Shown: one piece after another, positions 31,470 to 42,118 of the stretch
Layout: every line of letters begins with the position of its first letter
Numbering within the stretch: the stretch's first letter is position 1
NCBI GenBank assembly: GCA_035910535.1
Contig: JAMHXF010000098.1
Location: 71,060 to 135,059 of the forward strand
DNA: 64,000 nt
Direction: 5' to 3'
Source of the DNA: Archangium_A sp035910535
Lineage (GTDB): Bacteria > Myxococcota > Myxococcia > Myxococcales > Myxococcaceae
Position numbers and translations under genes: made by a program
Notes under the pieces: model-generated
The model's input: only the letters and a program-made list of their open reading frames with translations
Database searches by the model: none
What the model was told of the DNA's origin: nothing

Positions 31470-33929
31470 TCAGCTCCTGATGCGCTTCATGTCCGGGTCG
31501 TACAGCGGCCGCATCGACACCATCGCCGGGTACTTCTGCCCAGCGATGTCGACCTCCCACGCGCCGCTCGCCAACCACTTCGCGTCGACGACCTCACCAC
31601 CGCCGTCAACCATCGCCAGGCCCACCGCGCCGCCCAACGTGAACCCGTACGACGCCGCGCGCACGGAGCCCACGGGCTTGCCGTCTCGCAGCACCGGCTC
31701 CGCGTGAAACAACAGCGCCTCAGGGTCTTTGACGAAGACCTGCACCAGGCGCTTCTTGAGCGGCCCGCCATGCTTCTGCTCCAGCACCGCCTGCCGGCCG
31801 ATGAACCCGTCGCGCTTCGTCAGGTCGACCGCGAACCCCAGCCCCGCTTCCAACACCGAATCTGTGTTGTCGATGTCGTGGCCGTAGTCGCGGTAGCCCT
31901 TTTCCATGCGCAGCGACGCGAGCGCCTTGAGCCCCGCATTCTTCACGCCGAGCGGCGCGCCCGCTGCCCACAGCCGGTCGTACACGTGCACCGCCTGCTC
32001 TGTCGGAATGTAGAGCTCGTACCCGAGCTCCCCGAGGTACGTGATGCGCACGCACAGCACGCGCGCGAAGCCCACGTCGATTTCTTTCGCCGCGCGGAAG
32101 GGGAACGCCTCGTTCGAGAGGTCCGCCGACGTCACCGACTGCAACAGCTCGCGGCTCTTCGGGCCCTGCACGTTCAGCTGCGCGTACGCGCCCGTCACGT
32201 CACTCGAGAACGCGTGGTGCTCGGTGAACGCGCGGCGCAACCTCGCCTCGACGTGCCGATGCGCGGTGTCGCTGGCCACCACGAAGTAGCGCGTGGCGTC
32301 GAGCTTCGTCACCGTGAGGTCCGCCTCGATGGTGCCGCCTTCATTGAGCCACTGCGTGTAGGTGATGCGGCCGCTCTCGCCGTCGACGTCGTTGGCCGAC
32401 AGCTGGTTCAGCACGCGCCCCGCATCGCGGCCCTCCACGCGGAACTTCGACATGAAGGACATGTCCATCAACACCACGCCTTCACGCGTCGCGCGGTGCT
32501 CGGCCTCCCACTGCTTCCACCACGCGGGGCGACCCCAGCCGAGCGGCCCGAACTCCGGCGTCACGCCCGGGCCTGCGAACCAGTCGGCGCTCTCCCAGCC
32601 GCTCACGTCGCGAAAGAACGCGCCCTGCGCCGCGAGGCGCTCGTACAGCGGAGAACGCTTCGCATCGCGCGCCGTCTTCATCGGCTTGAACGGGTAGTGG
32701 CACGTGTACACGAGCCCCAGCGACTCGACGGTGCGCGTGCGGCGGTACTCGGGCGTGGCCTGGTACGGCTGCAGTCGGTCAATGTGCATGCCCGTCACGT
32801 CGACGTCGGGGCGCCCCGTCGCCACCCAGTGCGCGAGCACGCGGCCCAGCCCACCGCCCGTGAGAATGCCGATGGAGTTGAGCCCCGCTGCCACGAAGTA
32901 GTTCTTCACCTCAGGTGACTCACCGACGACGGGCTTCAAGTCGGGCGTGAAGCTCTCGGGCCCGCAGAAGAACTTCTTGAGGCCGATGCTCTGCGTCACC
33001 GGCACGCGTGACATCGCGCGCTCGAGGTACGGCGTCATGCGGTCCCAGTCGGGCGAAATTTCTCCGAAGGAGAAGTCTTCAGGCACGCCGCCGACCTTCC
33101 ACGGCGCGCACACCGGCTCGAAGAGCCCCACCATCATGCCGCCGCCTTCTTCGCGGTAGTACCCATGACAGCCCGGGTCTTCCAACACCGGCCAGTCGCG
33201 CCCGATGCCGGGAATGGGCTCGGTGATGAGGTAGTAGTGCTCGGCCGACTGCAGCGGAATCGACACGCCGCTCTTCGCGCCCAGCTGCCGCGCCCACATG
33301 CCGGCGCAGTTCACGACGTACTCACATTCGATGGTGCCGAAGGGAGTCTCGACGCCCTTCACCACGCCGTTCCTGATGATGACGTTGGTGGCGGGGACGT
33401 TCTCGAGCAGCGTGGCGCCGGCCATGCGCGCGCCCTTCGCCAACGCCATGGTGGCGTCGACCGGGTTCACGCGGCCGTCTTCTTTTACGTAGAAGCCCGC
33501 GAGCACGTCGTCGATGCGCGCGAAGGGAAAGAGGTTCTTCACCTCGTTCGGCGAGATTTCATGAACGTCGACGCCGCACAGCCGGTTGAAGGCCGAAATT
33601 CGCCGGTACTCCTCGAGGCGCCCCGCGTCGGACGCGACCTCGATGAAGCCCACCGGCTTGAAGCCCGTGGCTTGCCCGGTCTCCGCTTCGAGGCGCGAGT
33701 AGAGGTCGCGCGTGTACTTGCGCAGCTCCGTCGAGGTCTCCGACGTGGAGCCGAAGGTGACCATCAAGCCTGCCGCGTGCCACGTGGTGCCCGACGTCAG
33801 CTTGTCGCGCTCGAGCAGCACGGTGTCTTTCCAGCCCAGGTGCGCCAGGTGGTACGCGACCGACGTGCCGATGATGCCGCCGCCGATGACGACGACGCGC
33901 GCGTGCTTCGGGATGACTGGGGTGCTCAT
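31470..33929 (-). CDS. dimethylglycine/sarcosine dehydrogenase-like FAD enzyme with GCV-T domain
   Basis: 819 aa from the ATG giving MSTPVIPKHARVVVIGGGII. Oxidative N-demethylation of a methylated glycine with transfer of the methyl group to tetrahydrofolate, if like its mitochondrial relatives. Visible: dinucleotide motif VIGGGIIG (14-21); THxAG-type signature TTWHAAGL with His51, the residue that carries covalent FAD in dimethylglycine and sarcosine dehydrogenases; a DAO domain to ~400; and a C-terminal folate-binding GcvT-like half (MDMSFMSKFRVEGRDA from ~489; GLKALASLRMEKGYRDYGHD; CONS end VSMRPLYDPD). Length matches the family. Substrate (dimethylglycine, sarcosine or other) cannot be fixed from sequence. 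Confidence 0.85.
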   Translation of the reverse strand: MSTPVIPKHARVVVIGGGIIGTSVAYHLAHLGWKDTVLLERDKLTSGTTWHAAGLMVTFGSTSETSTELRKYTRDLYSRLEAETGQATGFKPVGFIEVASDAGRLEEYRRISAFNRLCGVDVHEISPNEVKNLFPFARIDDVLAGFYVKEDGRVNPVDATMALAKGARMAGATLLENVPATNVIIRNGVVKGVETPFGTIECEYVVNCAGMWARQLGAKSGVSIPLQSAEHYYLITEPIPGIGRDWPVLEDPGCHGYYREEGGGMMVGLFEPVCAPWKVGGVPEDFSFGEISPDWDRMTPYLERAMSRVPVTQSIGLKKFFCGPESFTPDLKPVVGESPEVKNYFVAAGLNSIGILTGGGLGRVLAHWVATGRPDVDVTGMHIDRLQPYQATPEYRRTRTVESLGLVYTCHYPFKPMKTARDAKRSPLYERLAAQGAFFRDVSGWESADWFAGPGVTPEFGPLGWGRPAWWKQWEAEHRATREGVVLMDMSFMSKFRVEGRDAGRVLNQLSANDVDGESGRITYTQWLNEGGTIEADLTVTKLDATRYFVVASDTAHRHVEARLRRAFTEHHAFSSDVTGAYAQLNVQGPKSRELLQSVTSADLSNEAFPFRAAKEIDVGFARVLCVRITYLGELGYELYIPTEQAVHVYDRLWAAGAPLGVKNAGLKALASLRMEKGYRDYGHDIDNTDSVLEAGLGFAVDLTKRDGFIGRQAVLEQKHGGPLKKRLVQVFVKDPEALLFHAEPVLRDGKPVGSVRAASYGFTLGGAVGLAMVDGGGEVVDAKWLASGAWEVDIAGQKYPAMVSMRPLYDPDMKRIRS

Positions 33930-34009
33930 GAAGCCGGCGTCTACCATCGCGTGAACGCACTCTTTGCACTGGCGCCCGGCGGCGGAGCACATTAGTTCTC
34001 GTCCAACTT

Positions 34010-34022
34010 TAGACGTTGTCTA
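34010..34022. promoter_or_regulatory. 13-bp dyad between divergent dehydrogenase and peroxidase genes
   Basis: TAGACGTTGTCTA, perfect 5-bp arms with a 3-bp centre, sits in an AT-rich patch 25 bp before the peroxidase start and about 80 bp from the dehydrogenase start. It overlaps TATATT, a possible -10 element for the peroxidase gene. It could be a repressor operator; no family is assigned. Confidence 0.35.
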
Positions 34023-34046
34023 TATTTTTTCGGGAGCTTCGACGTG

Positions 34047-35069
<1,023 letters not shown>

Positions 35070-35120
35070 CGCGGCAACTCGAGGCTTGCCGGGCTGGCGG
35101 CGCGCTGCCAAGCACGCGGC

Positions 35121-35816
35121 ATGGGCGCTCAATGGAAACAGAAGGGCCGTGAGGCCAACTCCGCCGCCAAGGGCAAGCTGCTCAGCAAGGCAGCCAAAGA
35201 AGTGCTGATTGCGGCCAAGGGCGGCGCCGACCCGGCCAGCAACGTGAAGCTCCGCATCGCCATCGAGTTCGCCAAGAAGGTGAACATGACGCGCGAGACG
35301 CTCGAGCGCGTCATCAAGAAGGGCTCCGGGCAGCTCGACGAGACCGTCAACTACGAGCTCGTCACCTACGAAGGCTTCGGCCCTCAGCGCGTGCCCGTCG
35401 TCGTCGAGTGCCTGACGGACAACCGCACCCGCACCGCCGCCAACGTGCGCGGCCATTTCCGCGAGTACCAGATTGCCGCCACCGGCGCGGTGACGTGGGA
35501 CTTCTCGCGTCTGGGCGCCATCGGCGCCAAAGGGCCCACCGAGGCCGACGCTGAAGGTGCGGCAATCGAGGCGGGCGCGCAAGACTTCGAGAAGTCCGAC
35601 GACGGCTCGGTCACCTTCTACACAGACCCGCAAGACCTCGACGTCGTGCGCAAGCTGCTCGAGACCGCCGGGTGGACCATCGAGTCGGCCGCGCTGGTGT
35701 GGAAGGCGAAGAACCCCGTCACCGTCGCGCCGGAGCACCGCGAAGAGCTCGAAGAGTTCCTCGCGACGCTCGACGATGACGACGACGTGCAGACGTTGTT
35801 CGTCGGCATCAAGTGA
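35121..35816 (+). CDS. yebC: YebC/PmpR family (YeeN-like) protein
   Basis: 231 aa, the usual length. The start MGAQWKQKGREANSAAKGKL, the basic three-helix N-terminal domain, KGGADPASNVKLRIAIEFAKK, ERVIKKGSG and the mid strand YELVTYEGFGP match the YebC family. The first residues resemble the YeeN/YebC-II branch. Family members are DNA-binding regulators or translation (ribosome-associated) factors; role here undefined. A two-part hairpin follows. Confidence 0.9.
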   Translation: MGAQWKQKGREANSAAKGKLLSKAAKEVLIAAKGGADPASNVKLRIAIEFAKKVNMTRETLERVIKKGSGQLDETVNYELVTYEGFGPQRVPVVVECLTDNRTRTAANVRGHFREYQIAATGAVTWDFSRLGAIGAKGPTEADAEGAAIEAGAQDFEKSDDGSVTFYTDPQDLDVVRKLLETAGWTIESAALVWKAKNPVTVAPEHREELEEFLATLDDDDDVQTLFVGIK

Positions 35817-35846
35817 CGGCAGCTCCCCTTTCGGGGAACCGCCGTC
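35815..35846. terminator. bidirectional hairpin between yebC and pilY1
   Basis: GACGGC (35815-35820) pairs with GCCGTC (35841-35846), and TCCCC (35824) with GGGGA (35833), around TTTC, with a 3/3 internal loop. It lies exactly between two convergent stops (35816 and 35853). No T-run follows on either side. Confidence 0.5.
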
Positions 35847-35852
35847 GGCACT

Positions 35853-38800
35853 TCACGGCGAGGTGACGCAGCCGCCGTCGCTGTGACGGCAGTTGTGCAG
35901 CGCGCGCGTAATCGGCAGCGTGTAGACGACCTGCAGCACGTCGGTGGCGCCCGTCACGTCGACGGTCGTCGCCTGCGACTTGCCCGGCTCGACCAGCATC
36001 GCCGAGTACTTCACCTGGCCCGTCTTCGAGACCTGCACCACCGACGCAGGCTCCGGAGGCGGCGCCAGCACCGTGCGCTGCTGCGAGCGCGCGAACGTGC
36101 CACCGTCGAGGAAGCCGAACGCGCAGTTGGGCTGCCCGGTGATGAAGTCGGCCTGGTACACGGAGCTGATTGACGTCGGCGCCGTGGCGCACGAGCCAGC
36201 GTCGAGGCTGACGCCCGGCTTCAGGTCGCTCCACAACACGCAGCTGGCGATGACTGCAGCGCCCGTGGCCGTCTTCTGGTCGACGTCGGTGTAGTTGACG
36301 AACCAGCCCTTGTCGGTCGACGCCGTGGCGCCGCCGGTGCAGCTCGTCGTCGTGCAGCTCACGCTGGTGACGTCGACCAGGTCGCCGTTGCGGTCTGACA
36401 GGCGCGCGTCGTCGAACGAGGCCGGTGAGCCCGCGTCGCCGCCGAAGTTGCGGCCTGCGCCGTACGCCCAGAAGCCGACGAAGCGGTTGTGGCCGAGCCC
36501 CGTGTCATTGATGTTGTCGTACTCGAGCAGGTCGCCGAGCGCGCCGCTGCGCGTCTGGAAGATGCGCTGACACGAGAAGCCACCGTCGGCGCCGTTGAGC
36601 ATGCCGCACTGGTACTTGGTCTCGTTGATGCCGCCCGGAGACGTGTTCGTCATGCCGCAGCCCGAGGCCTCGAAGTCGGTGTACTCGGCCAGCACGCGGG
36701 GCGTGCCCACGGTGCCGCACATGTCGGCGTAGTGCAGCGTGTCGTCGACGCCCCGCTTCACCGTGTAGTCCGAGTCGGCGGAGGTGAACGTGCCGCTCTG
36801 CCAATGGTTCTCGAGCCTCGTGATGTCGACCAGGCCGTCTTCGCGGGTGTAGTTGACGCGGGTGTCGTCGCAGCCTGCCTTCGCGCACGCCAACGGGTTG
36901 TCGAAGCGACACATGCCCGCCTTGCGCTCCAGCACCGCGTAGCGATTGCCGGAGCCGATGAAGGCGCGGAGCCGGTCGGTGCCGTTCTCGATGGCCACGG
37001 ACGGCAGGTAGAAGAACGGCTGCACGTTATCGATGGACGAAGGGCCTGCGGCGACAGCAGGTCGGTCGAGCTCGAGAGCGCGCGCCGCCGTCCAGTTCTC
37101 GATGAGCTGCGTGCCGTGGGCGAAGCGCGCCGGCTCGTGGAGCCGCGCGACCCACACCTGACCTGCGGTGTCACCCCAGATGGCGGTGTCGAAGAACATG
37201 TCGCGCTGAGGCTGCGTGTCAGAGCCGTAGTCGACGAGCGCGATGGGCGCCGTCACCGACCAGCGCAGACCACGTGCAGGTTCGCGGTCTCCAGTCGCGC
37301 CTTCGTCGAACTCGAACTTCCACCACAGGTTGTCACGACGGTCGCCAATTCGCCCTTCCCAGGCGTCGACGAAGTACACGCCACGGCCTCGCTCGAGCCC
37401 CGGCGACCAACCGCCCGACAAGGCGACCACCCAGCGCTCGACCGCGTCAGGCACTGCCATGCGCTCGATGGGAGAACCGGTGGTGCGCTTCTGGTTGTTG
37501 TGCAGCGTGTCGTTGTCGAACAGCACCGGCCCGATGGGCGGCGCCTTGGGCGAGAGCGAGAAGAAGGTCTTGCCGAAGGTGGCCGCTTCTTCGCTGCACG
37601 GCTGGGGGAACATCCACCGGAAGCCGGGGCGGTCTTTGACGGTCTTCACGCGGTCGGCGACCTCGTCGAACTGCACCTCGAGCGCGAGGTAGTGCGTGCC
37701 GCCGCGGCCTTCGCTCATCACCGCCAGGGTGTGGAACTCGTCGGCGTCTTTGAGGTTGTCCTTGTTCGCGTCGTGCCAGATGTCGCGCACCATGATGTCG
37801 CCGTCGACCATGTACTGGTGACCCAGCATCTGATCCGCGAGGCGCGGGAGCTGATCCGGCGGAATGAAAGCCCACACCTCACGGCCCGTGCCTGCGCCGT
37901 AGCGGGTCGTCGGCTTGCCGCCTACGCACTCGTCGGCGTCGACCACCGACGTGCCGTTGTCGAACGCGTGCAGCATGCCGTCGTTGCCGCCCACCAGGAT
38001 GACGCGCTGGCGGCGGTGGCTCTTGCGCAGCCAGACCTCGTACGCACTCGAGACAGGGTTGCACACGTTTACCGTGGTCCCCGTCGACTGCTGCGTGAAG
38101 GGCGTGCTGCCGCCGGAGTTCGCGTACAGCGTGCGCGCACACTGCGTCGACAAGCCGAGGTCACAGAGGAACGGCTCGAAGGGCGGCTCCACCGCGATGG
38201 GAGAGCTGTGGAACACGTCACCCAGCGCGTCGGCGCGCATCGACGACTTGCGGGCAGGGTCGGCGTTCAACAAGTCGTACCCGAGCGTCCACATGATGAC
38301 GAGGCGGGTGCAGAGGCGGTCGTAGTCGGCCTGCGTCGGCGCGGGCGGAGTGGGAAGCCCCGTCAGGCCCCAGGCGCTCGCCGTCACCAGGCCCATGCGG
38401 GTGAGCAACGCACCCGACCCCACGCCGTTCGGGCATTTGTCGGAGCCTTTGATGCCCATGTAGTCGGCGGCCCGGTTGTCGTAGCCGGCGCTCGAGCCTG
38501 CCGGCAGCAACTGCACGCGCTCCAGCGGCTCGTCGGCGTTGGTGAAGGCGCCGTCGCCGTTGCGGTCGACGACCGTCCACACCTTGCGGTCGTCGATGCC
38601 CGCCGCGACCATCTCGCGATTGGCCTCCCAATAGGGCTGCGCGGGCGCACCACCAATCTGCCGAATGAACAGGCCGTTCGAGTCTTCGGTGACGATGTTG
38701 TCGGCCGTCTCCGGGCGACCACCGTCGGCGAGAGCCGCGCACGGCGTCGCACCCGTACAGGGCTTGTCCACGATGAAGACGTCGGCCTTGTCGCCGTCTC

Positions 38801-40385
38801 CGTTGAGGTCGTTGTCTTCGACGAACTCGTTGTACTGCTCGAAGCGCCACAGCGCGCCAGCCCAGGCCTGGTCTTTCTTGGGCACCACGCGCGGCAACAC
38901 CGCCGGCGTCGAAGAGCTGCCCGTCTGCACGGCCGAAACGCTGGCCGACGAGAACGACGTGTTGCGGGTGTTGATGTCTTCGAAGATTGACTGGAGCGCG
39001 CCGACGATGCCTGACGCGTTCTTCGCCCCGAAGTAGGTGCCACCACCCACCGCCGCAGCGCTCTCCAACAGGCGCGTGGCAGAGGGGTTGGTGCCAAAGC
39101 CAATCGTGTACGTCGCGACGCGCTGGGCGGACGGGTAGTCATTACGCACGTCGCCGTTCATCCAGAAGTACGCGGCGATTTCATCGAGACGGCTGTTGCA
39201 GCTGCCACCACCGGTGCACGTGGTGGCGGTCACCGAGTCCATCGCGGTGATGGCCGAAGGCCAGCTCGCAATCATGCTCTCGTTCGGCTCACCGTCGGTG
39301 AGCACGATGACTGCGTTGAAGCCGCACCCGGGGCAGATGCGACGCTCTTTGGAGTCGGCGCTCTCGTTCCACACGGTGTCCGCCGTCGGAGAATGCGGCT
39401 GCGGGAACGTGCCGAACATGGAAGTGAACGAGTCCACCGGGCCAGTCGAACGCATGGCGTACATCGCCGCGTAGAGGCTCGCCGCCACTGGCGTGTCTGT
39501 GGTGAAGCTGTTGTTGGCGTTGAGCGCCGCGAGCACCGCGTTGCGGCTTGTCGTCAGCGCGGTCTGGTCGAACGGCATCAGCTTGTCGCAGCTGGGCGCG
39601 GGCAGCTGCCACATGCACACGTAGTTGCCACCTCGCCAGCAGTTCCTGGGGCCGTTGTTGGTCCAGTTCTCGAAGGTGAGCATGCTCAGGCGCACTTCGC
39701 GCACGTCGTAAAGCATCTGCGAAATCACCATGAGCGCCGAGACGTCGCGGGGGGCGTAGTACTTGAGGTAGTTGCCCGAGCCGATGCGCGACACGCTGCC
39801 GCCGCCGTTGTTTCTGACGAAGTAGCCCTTGGTGTCCACGCAGGTGCGGCACGCGCTTCGGCGGCTCGCATAGTTCGCGTACGAGGTGGGGATGATGGAG
39901 TTGCACGCGTCGTTGCGCGCCGAGTCGTAGGTGCCGGTACCCGACCACGTAGTGACGCTGGGGCTGCCCGCGAGGTCGTGACCCACGCTGCTGCCATTCA
40001 ACGAGTAGATTTTTTCGTTGTCGAACCAGCGGGGGTTGGCAATCGGTGAGCCGTCGGCGGCGATGCCCTGAATCACGCCGCGGTACGGCGTGCCGGGCAC
40101 ATAGCCGTTGCCGGCGAAGGTGTGGTCGCAGCCTTCGGCGCTCGGCCACGACTCGGGCCAGGCCACCATCGAGCACGAGGTGTCGAGCACCAGCGTGACG
40201 TTCGGCGGCGCGCCACCCGACGAGAAGAACGCCTCGTCGCTACCCTTGGTGGGGTTCATCAACGAGTCGAGGCGAGAGGTCGACTGCACGCAACACGCGC
40301 CGGGGTCGATGGCCAGCGCGGAGGCCGGGGTCACGGCAATCGCGAGACAGATGGCTGAGACGAAGTGCGAAGGACGGAGGTTCAT
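35853..40385 (-). CDS. pilY1: type IV pilus tip protein PilY1 (VWA plus beta-propeller)
   Basis: 1510 aa from ATG 40385 with signal peptide MNLRPSHFVSAICLAIAVTP. A von Willebrand A domain begins at ~65 with an intact MIDAS (LVLDTSCSM, D-x-S-x-S). Several Cys-rich inserts follow. An EF-hand-like calcium loop DRNGDGAFTNADE lies near 603. From ~790 the PilC/PilY1 C-terminal propeller appears (LVGGNDGMLHAFDNG, LGHQYMVDGDIMVRDIW, YFVDAWEGRIGDRR, MFFDTAIWGDTAGQVWVA). It should be exposed at the pilus tip for adhesion and assembly. It is the last of five coupled genes. Longer than many PilY1 proteins (about 1,000-1,200). Confidence 0.92.
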   Translation of the reverse strand: MNLRPSHFVSAICLAIAVTPASALAIDPGACCVQSTSRLDSLMNPTKGSDEAFFSSGGAPPNVTLVLDTSCSMVAWPESWPSAEGCDHTFAGNGYVPGTPYRGVIQGIAADGSPIANPRWFDNEKIYSLNGSSVGHDLAGSPSVTTWSGTGTYDSARNDACNSIIPTSYANYASRRSACRTCVDTKGYFVRNNGGGSVSRIGSGNYLKYYAPRDVSALMVISQMLYDVREVRLSMLTFENWTNNGPRNCWRGGNYVCMWQLPAPSCDKLMPFDQTALTTSRNAVLAALNANNSFTTDTPVAASLYAAMYAMRSTGPVDSFTSMFGTFPQPHSPTADTVWNESADSKERRICPGCGFNAVIVLTDGEPNESMIASWPSAITAMDSVTATTCTGGGSCNSRLDEIAAYFWMNGDVRNDYPSAQRVATYTIGFGTNPSATRLLESAAAVGGGTYFGAKNASGIVGALQSIFEDINTRNTSFSSASVSAVQTGSSSTPAVLPRVVPKKDQAWAGALWRFEQYNEFVEDNDLNGDGDKADVFIVDKPCTGATPCAALADGGRPETADNIVTEDSNGLFIRQIGGAPAQPYWEANREMVAAGIDDRKVWTVVDRNGDGAFTNADEPLERVQLLPAGSSAGYDNRAADYMGIKGSDKCPNGVGSGALLTRMGLVTASAWGLTGLPTPPAPTQADYDRLCTRLVIMWTLGYDLLNADPARKSSMRADALGDVFHSSPIAVEPPFEPFLCDLGLSTQCARTLYANSGGSTPFTQQSTGTTVNVCNPVSSAYEVWLRKSHRRQRVILVGGNDGMLHAFDNGTSVVDADECVGGKPTTRYGAGTGREVWAFIPPDQLPRLADQMLGHQYMVDGDIMVRDIWHDANKDNLKDADEFHTLAVMSEGRGGTHYLALEVQFDEVADRVKTVKDRPGFRWMFPQPCSEEAATFGKTFFSLSPKAPPIGPVLFDNDTLHNNQKRTTGSPIERMAVPDAVERWVVALSGGWSPGLERGRGVYFVDAWEGRIGDRRDNLWWKFEFDEGATGDREPARGLRWSVTAPIALVDYGSDTQPQRDMFFDTAIWGDTAGQVWVARLHEPARFAHGTQLIENWTAARALELDRPAVAAGPSSIDNVQPFFYLPSVAIENGTDRLRAFIGSGNRYAVLERKAGMCRFDNPLACAKAGCDDTRVNYTREDGLVDITRLENHWQSGTFTSADSDYTVKRGVDDTLHYADMCGTVGTPRVLAEYTDFEASGCGMTNTSPGGINETKYQCGMLNGADGGFSCQRIFQTRSGALGDLLEYDNINDTGLGHNRFVGFWAYGAGRNFGGDAGSPASFDDARLSDRNGDLVDVTSVSCTTTSCTGGATASTDKGWFVNYTDVDQKTATGAAVIASCVLWSDLKPGVSLDAGSCATAPTSISSVYQADFITGQPNCAFGFLDGGTFARSQQRTVLAPPPEPASVVQVSKTGQVKYSAMLVEPGKSQATTVDVTGATDVLQVVYTLPITRALHNCRHSDGGCVTSP

Positions 40386-40393
40386 GCAGGGCC

Positions 40394-40885
40394 TCACAGA
40401 CCGTGACGGAAGGTGAACTCGAGCTCGCTCTGCGAGTTCGAGATGGGGTGACGGCAGGTGACGACGACGCGGTAGTAGGAGCCGCCCATGGTGCTCGGCC
40501 CCAGCGTGTTGGCCATCTCACGGGCCTGGCTGCGCGAGGCGCCCATCGCCGAGCTGTCGACGGAGACGATGACCGGCTCGGGCGTCGTGCTGTCGAAGTG
40601 CGCGCTGATGACCTGGTTCTGCTCGGCGGCGACGGTCGAGCTGGGGAGCGCGGTGTTCAACTGCAACGTCGAGATGTCGACACCGACAGTGCGCAGCTTG
40701 CTGAGCAACACGCGGCGCGCCACGGTCGCGCAGGCCGACATTTCGTCAGCGCGAGACATGGCGATGGCCGCCTCGCGGTTGGTGCCGGTGAATTGAATCG
40801 CCGCCGAGACCAGCATCAGCAGCACGGCGAGGGCGATGAGCGTCATCATCAACGCGTTGCCACGAGTTTTCCGGAGTCGATGCAT
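40394..40885 (-). CDS. pilX: minor pseudopilin PilX-like
   Basis: 163 aa. The N-terminus MHRLRKTRGNALMMTLIALAVLLMLVSAAIQF is a basic leader, a Gly before the cleavage site, and a long hydrophobic helix. The residue five after the Gly is Met, not Glu, as in PilX and GspK pseudopilins at the pilus tip. The C-terminal domain is beta-rich with few Cys. It sits between pilW and pilY1 (8 bp before pilY1), the expected position. Confidence 0.8.
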   Translation of the reverse strand: MHRLRKTRGNALMMTLIALAVLLMLVSAAIQFTGTNREAAIAMSRADEMSACATVARRVLLSKLRTVGVDISTLQLNTALPSSTVAAEQNQVISAHFDSTTPEPVIVSVDSSAMGASRSQAREMANTLGPSTMGGSYYRVVVTCRHPISNSQSELEFTFRHGL

Positions 40886-40891
40886 GGTGGT

Positions 40892-42115
40892 TCAGCCTCC
40901 CCACGAATTGAGGTCGCGCAGGTCGGCTGACGAGCGCAGTGACGGCAAAAAGAAGGAGCGCGAGAGCATGTTCGGCACGTTCATCACGCCGTGAAAGGTG
41001 GTGCGGGTGTAGCCGTCGGCAGGCTCCACTGGCGCCTCCCAGTTGAAGAGGCTCTCGAGCGGGCTGGCGCGACGGCCGGTGGGGTCTTTGCGCGGGCTGC
41101 GCATGGTCAACCCCACGTGCACGGCGCGAATGTTGGCGACCGTGCCGGTGAAGCGCTGCGGCTCGGTGTAGCCGGTCGCGTAGCTGGGCAGCGAACCCAG
41201 CGGCGCGACCTCTTGCGCGAAGACAGCCTCCGGGGCGCTGCCGACGAGCGTGTTGCCGTACGTCCAGTCACCACCCGGGTCGGGCGCGGTCTGGCAGCAA
41301 CCGACACCCACCGGCGCGCGGTTGACGGCGAACGCCACCTGGAAGTTTTCGACGTCGGCCGCGATGGGGTCGAACGTGTCGTCAGTCAGCTCGCGCGTGT
41401 CCTGGTCGAGGTTGCGGAAGCTGACCAACCACGGCCGGCCACCCAGGTTGACGATGCGCAGGCGTTGCTCGTGCACCATGAAGACCCACGGCGACGACAG
41501 GCCGGTGCCGGTCAGGCACGCTTCATCGCGGTTGCCCCACACGGCGCCCGCCGACGCCACTGGCACCGACGTCACGCCAATGCCCACTGCGGAGGTCACC
41601 CGCATGGTCGCGCTGATGACGGCGCCGCGACACACCACCATCAGCAGCTTGTCTTTGGGAATGGGCACGGTGGTGGCCACGTCGAGAATCAGGTCTCCGC
41701 TGGAGAGCGCGGCGCTCGACGCACTGAAGTGGCCCATGTGCAACCACGCCGGGTCGCGGTAGCGGAAGGCGAGGTCGTCAGTCACCACCACGCCGCCGTC
41801 GACGAGCGGCTGCGGCGGGACGAACGTCGCGCCGTTCACCTCGAAGTTGTCGCGCACCAGCGAGCCGGGCACCGTCGCCGACACGTCGAAGGCCATGCGC
41901 GGGTCGATGCCGTAGCCAGCCATCGGCACGATGCGCTGCAGGTTCATGAGCGCGGTGCGACCATTTTCGGTCAGCACCTTCGACTCGGTTTCCTGTTGGT
42001 AGGTGTTCTGCACGGCGATGACGACACCCGTCACGGCCACCAGCACGATGCTCGTGACGACGATGCCAACGAGCATCTCGGCCAGCGTGAAGCCATGGCT
42101 TCGGGGCGAGCGCAT
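40892..42115 (-). CDS. pilW: minor pilin PilW
   Basis: 407 aa. Class III prepilin leader MRSPRSHG^FTLAEMLVGIVV with Glu5 in place, followed by the hydrophobic helix and a heptad-like stretch (ENGRTALMNLQRIVPMAGYGI). The large C-terminal domain (about 350 aa) is typical of PilW. It is 6 bp from pilX and 3 bp from pilV. Part of the tip complex that primes pilus assembly. Confidence 0.88.
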   Translation of the reverse strand: MRSPRSHGFTLAEMLVGIVVTSIVLVAVTGVVIAVQNTYQQETESKVLTENGRTALMNLQRIVPMAGYGIDPRMAFDVSATVPGSLVRDNFEVNGATFVPPQPLVDGGVVVTDDLAFRYRDPAWLHMGHFSASSAALSSGDLILDVATTVPIPKDKLLMVVCRGAVISATMRVTSAVGIGVTSVPVASAGAVWGNRDEACLTGTGLSSPWVFMVHEQRLRIVNLGGRPWLVSFRNLDQDTRELTDDTFDPIAADVENFQVAFAVNRAPVGVGCCQTAPDPGGDWTYGNTLVGSAPEAVFAQEVAPLGSLPSYATGYTEPQRFTGTVANIRAVHVGLTMRSPRKDPTGRRASPLESLFNWEAPVEPADGYTRTTFHGVMNVPNMLSRSFFLPSLRSSADLRDLNSWGG

Positions 42116-42118
42116 TGG

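Noticed and set aside
36489..38990. 833-aa open frame on the plus strand antisense to pilY1
   Set aside because: It lies fully within the pilY1 gene, whose domains are clearly recognisable. The antisense product is Arg/Val/Ala/His-rich, as expected from GC-biased codons read backwards.
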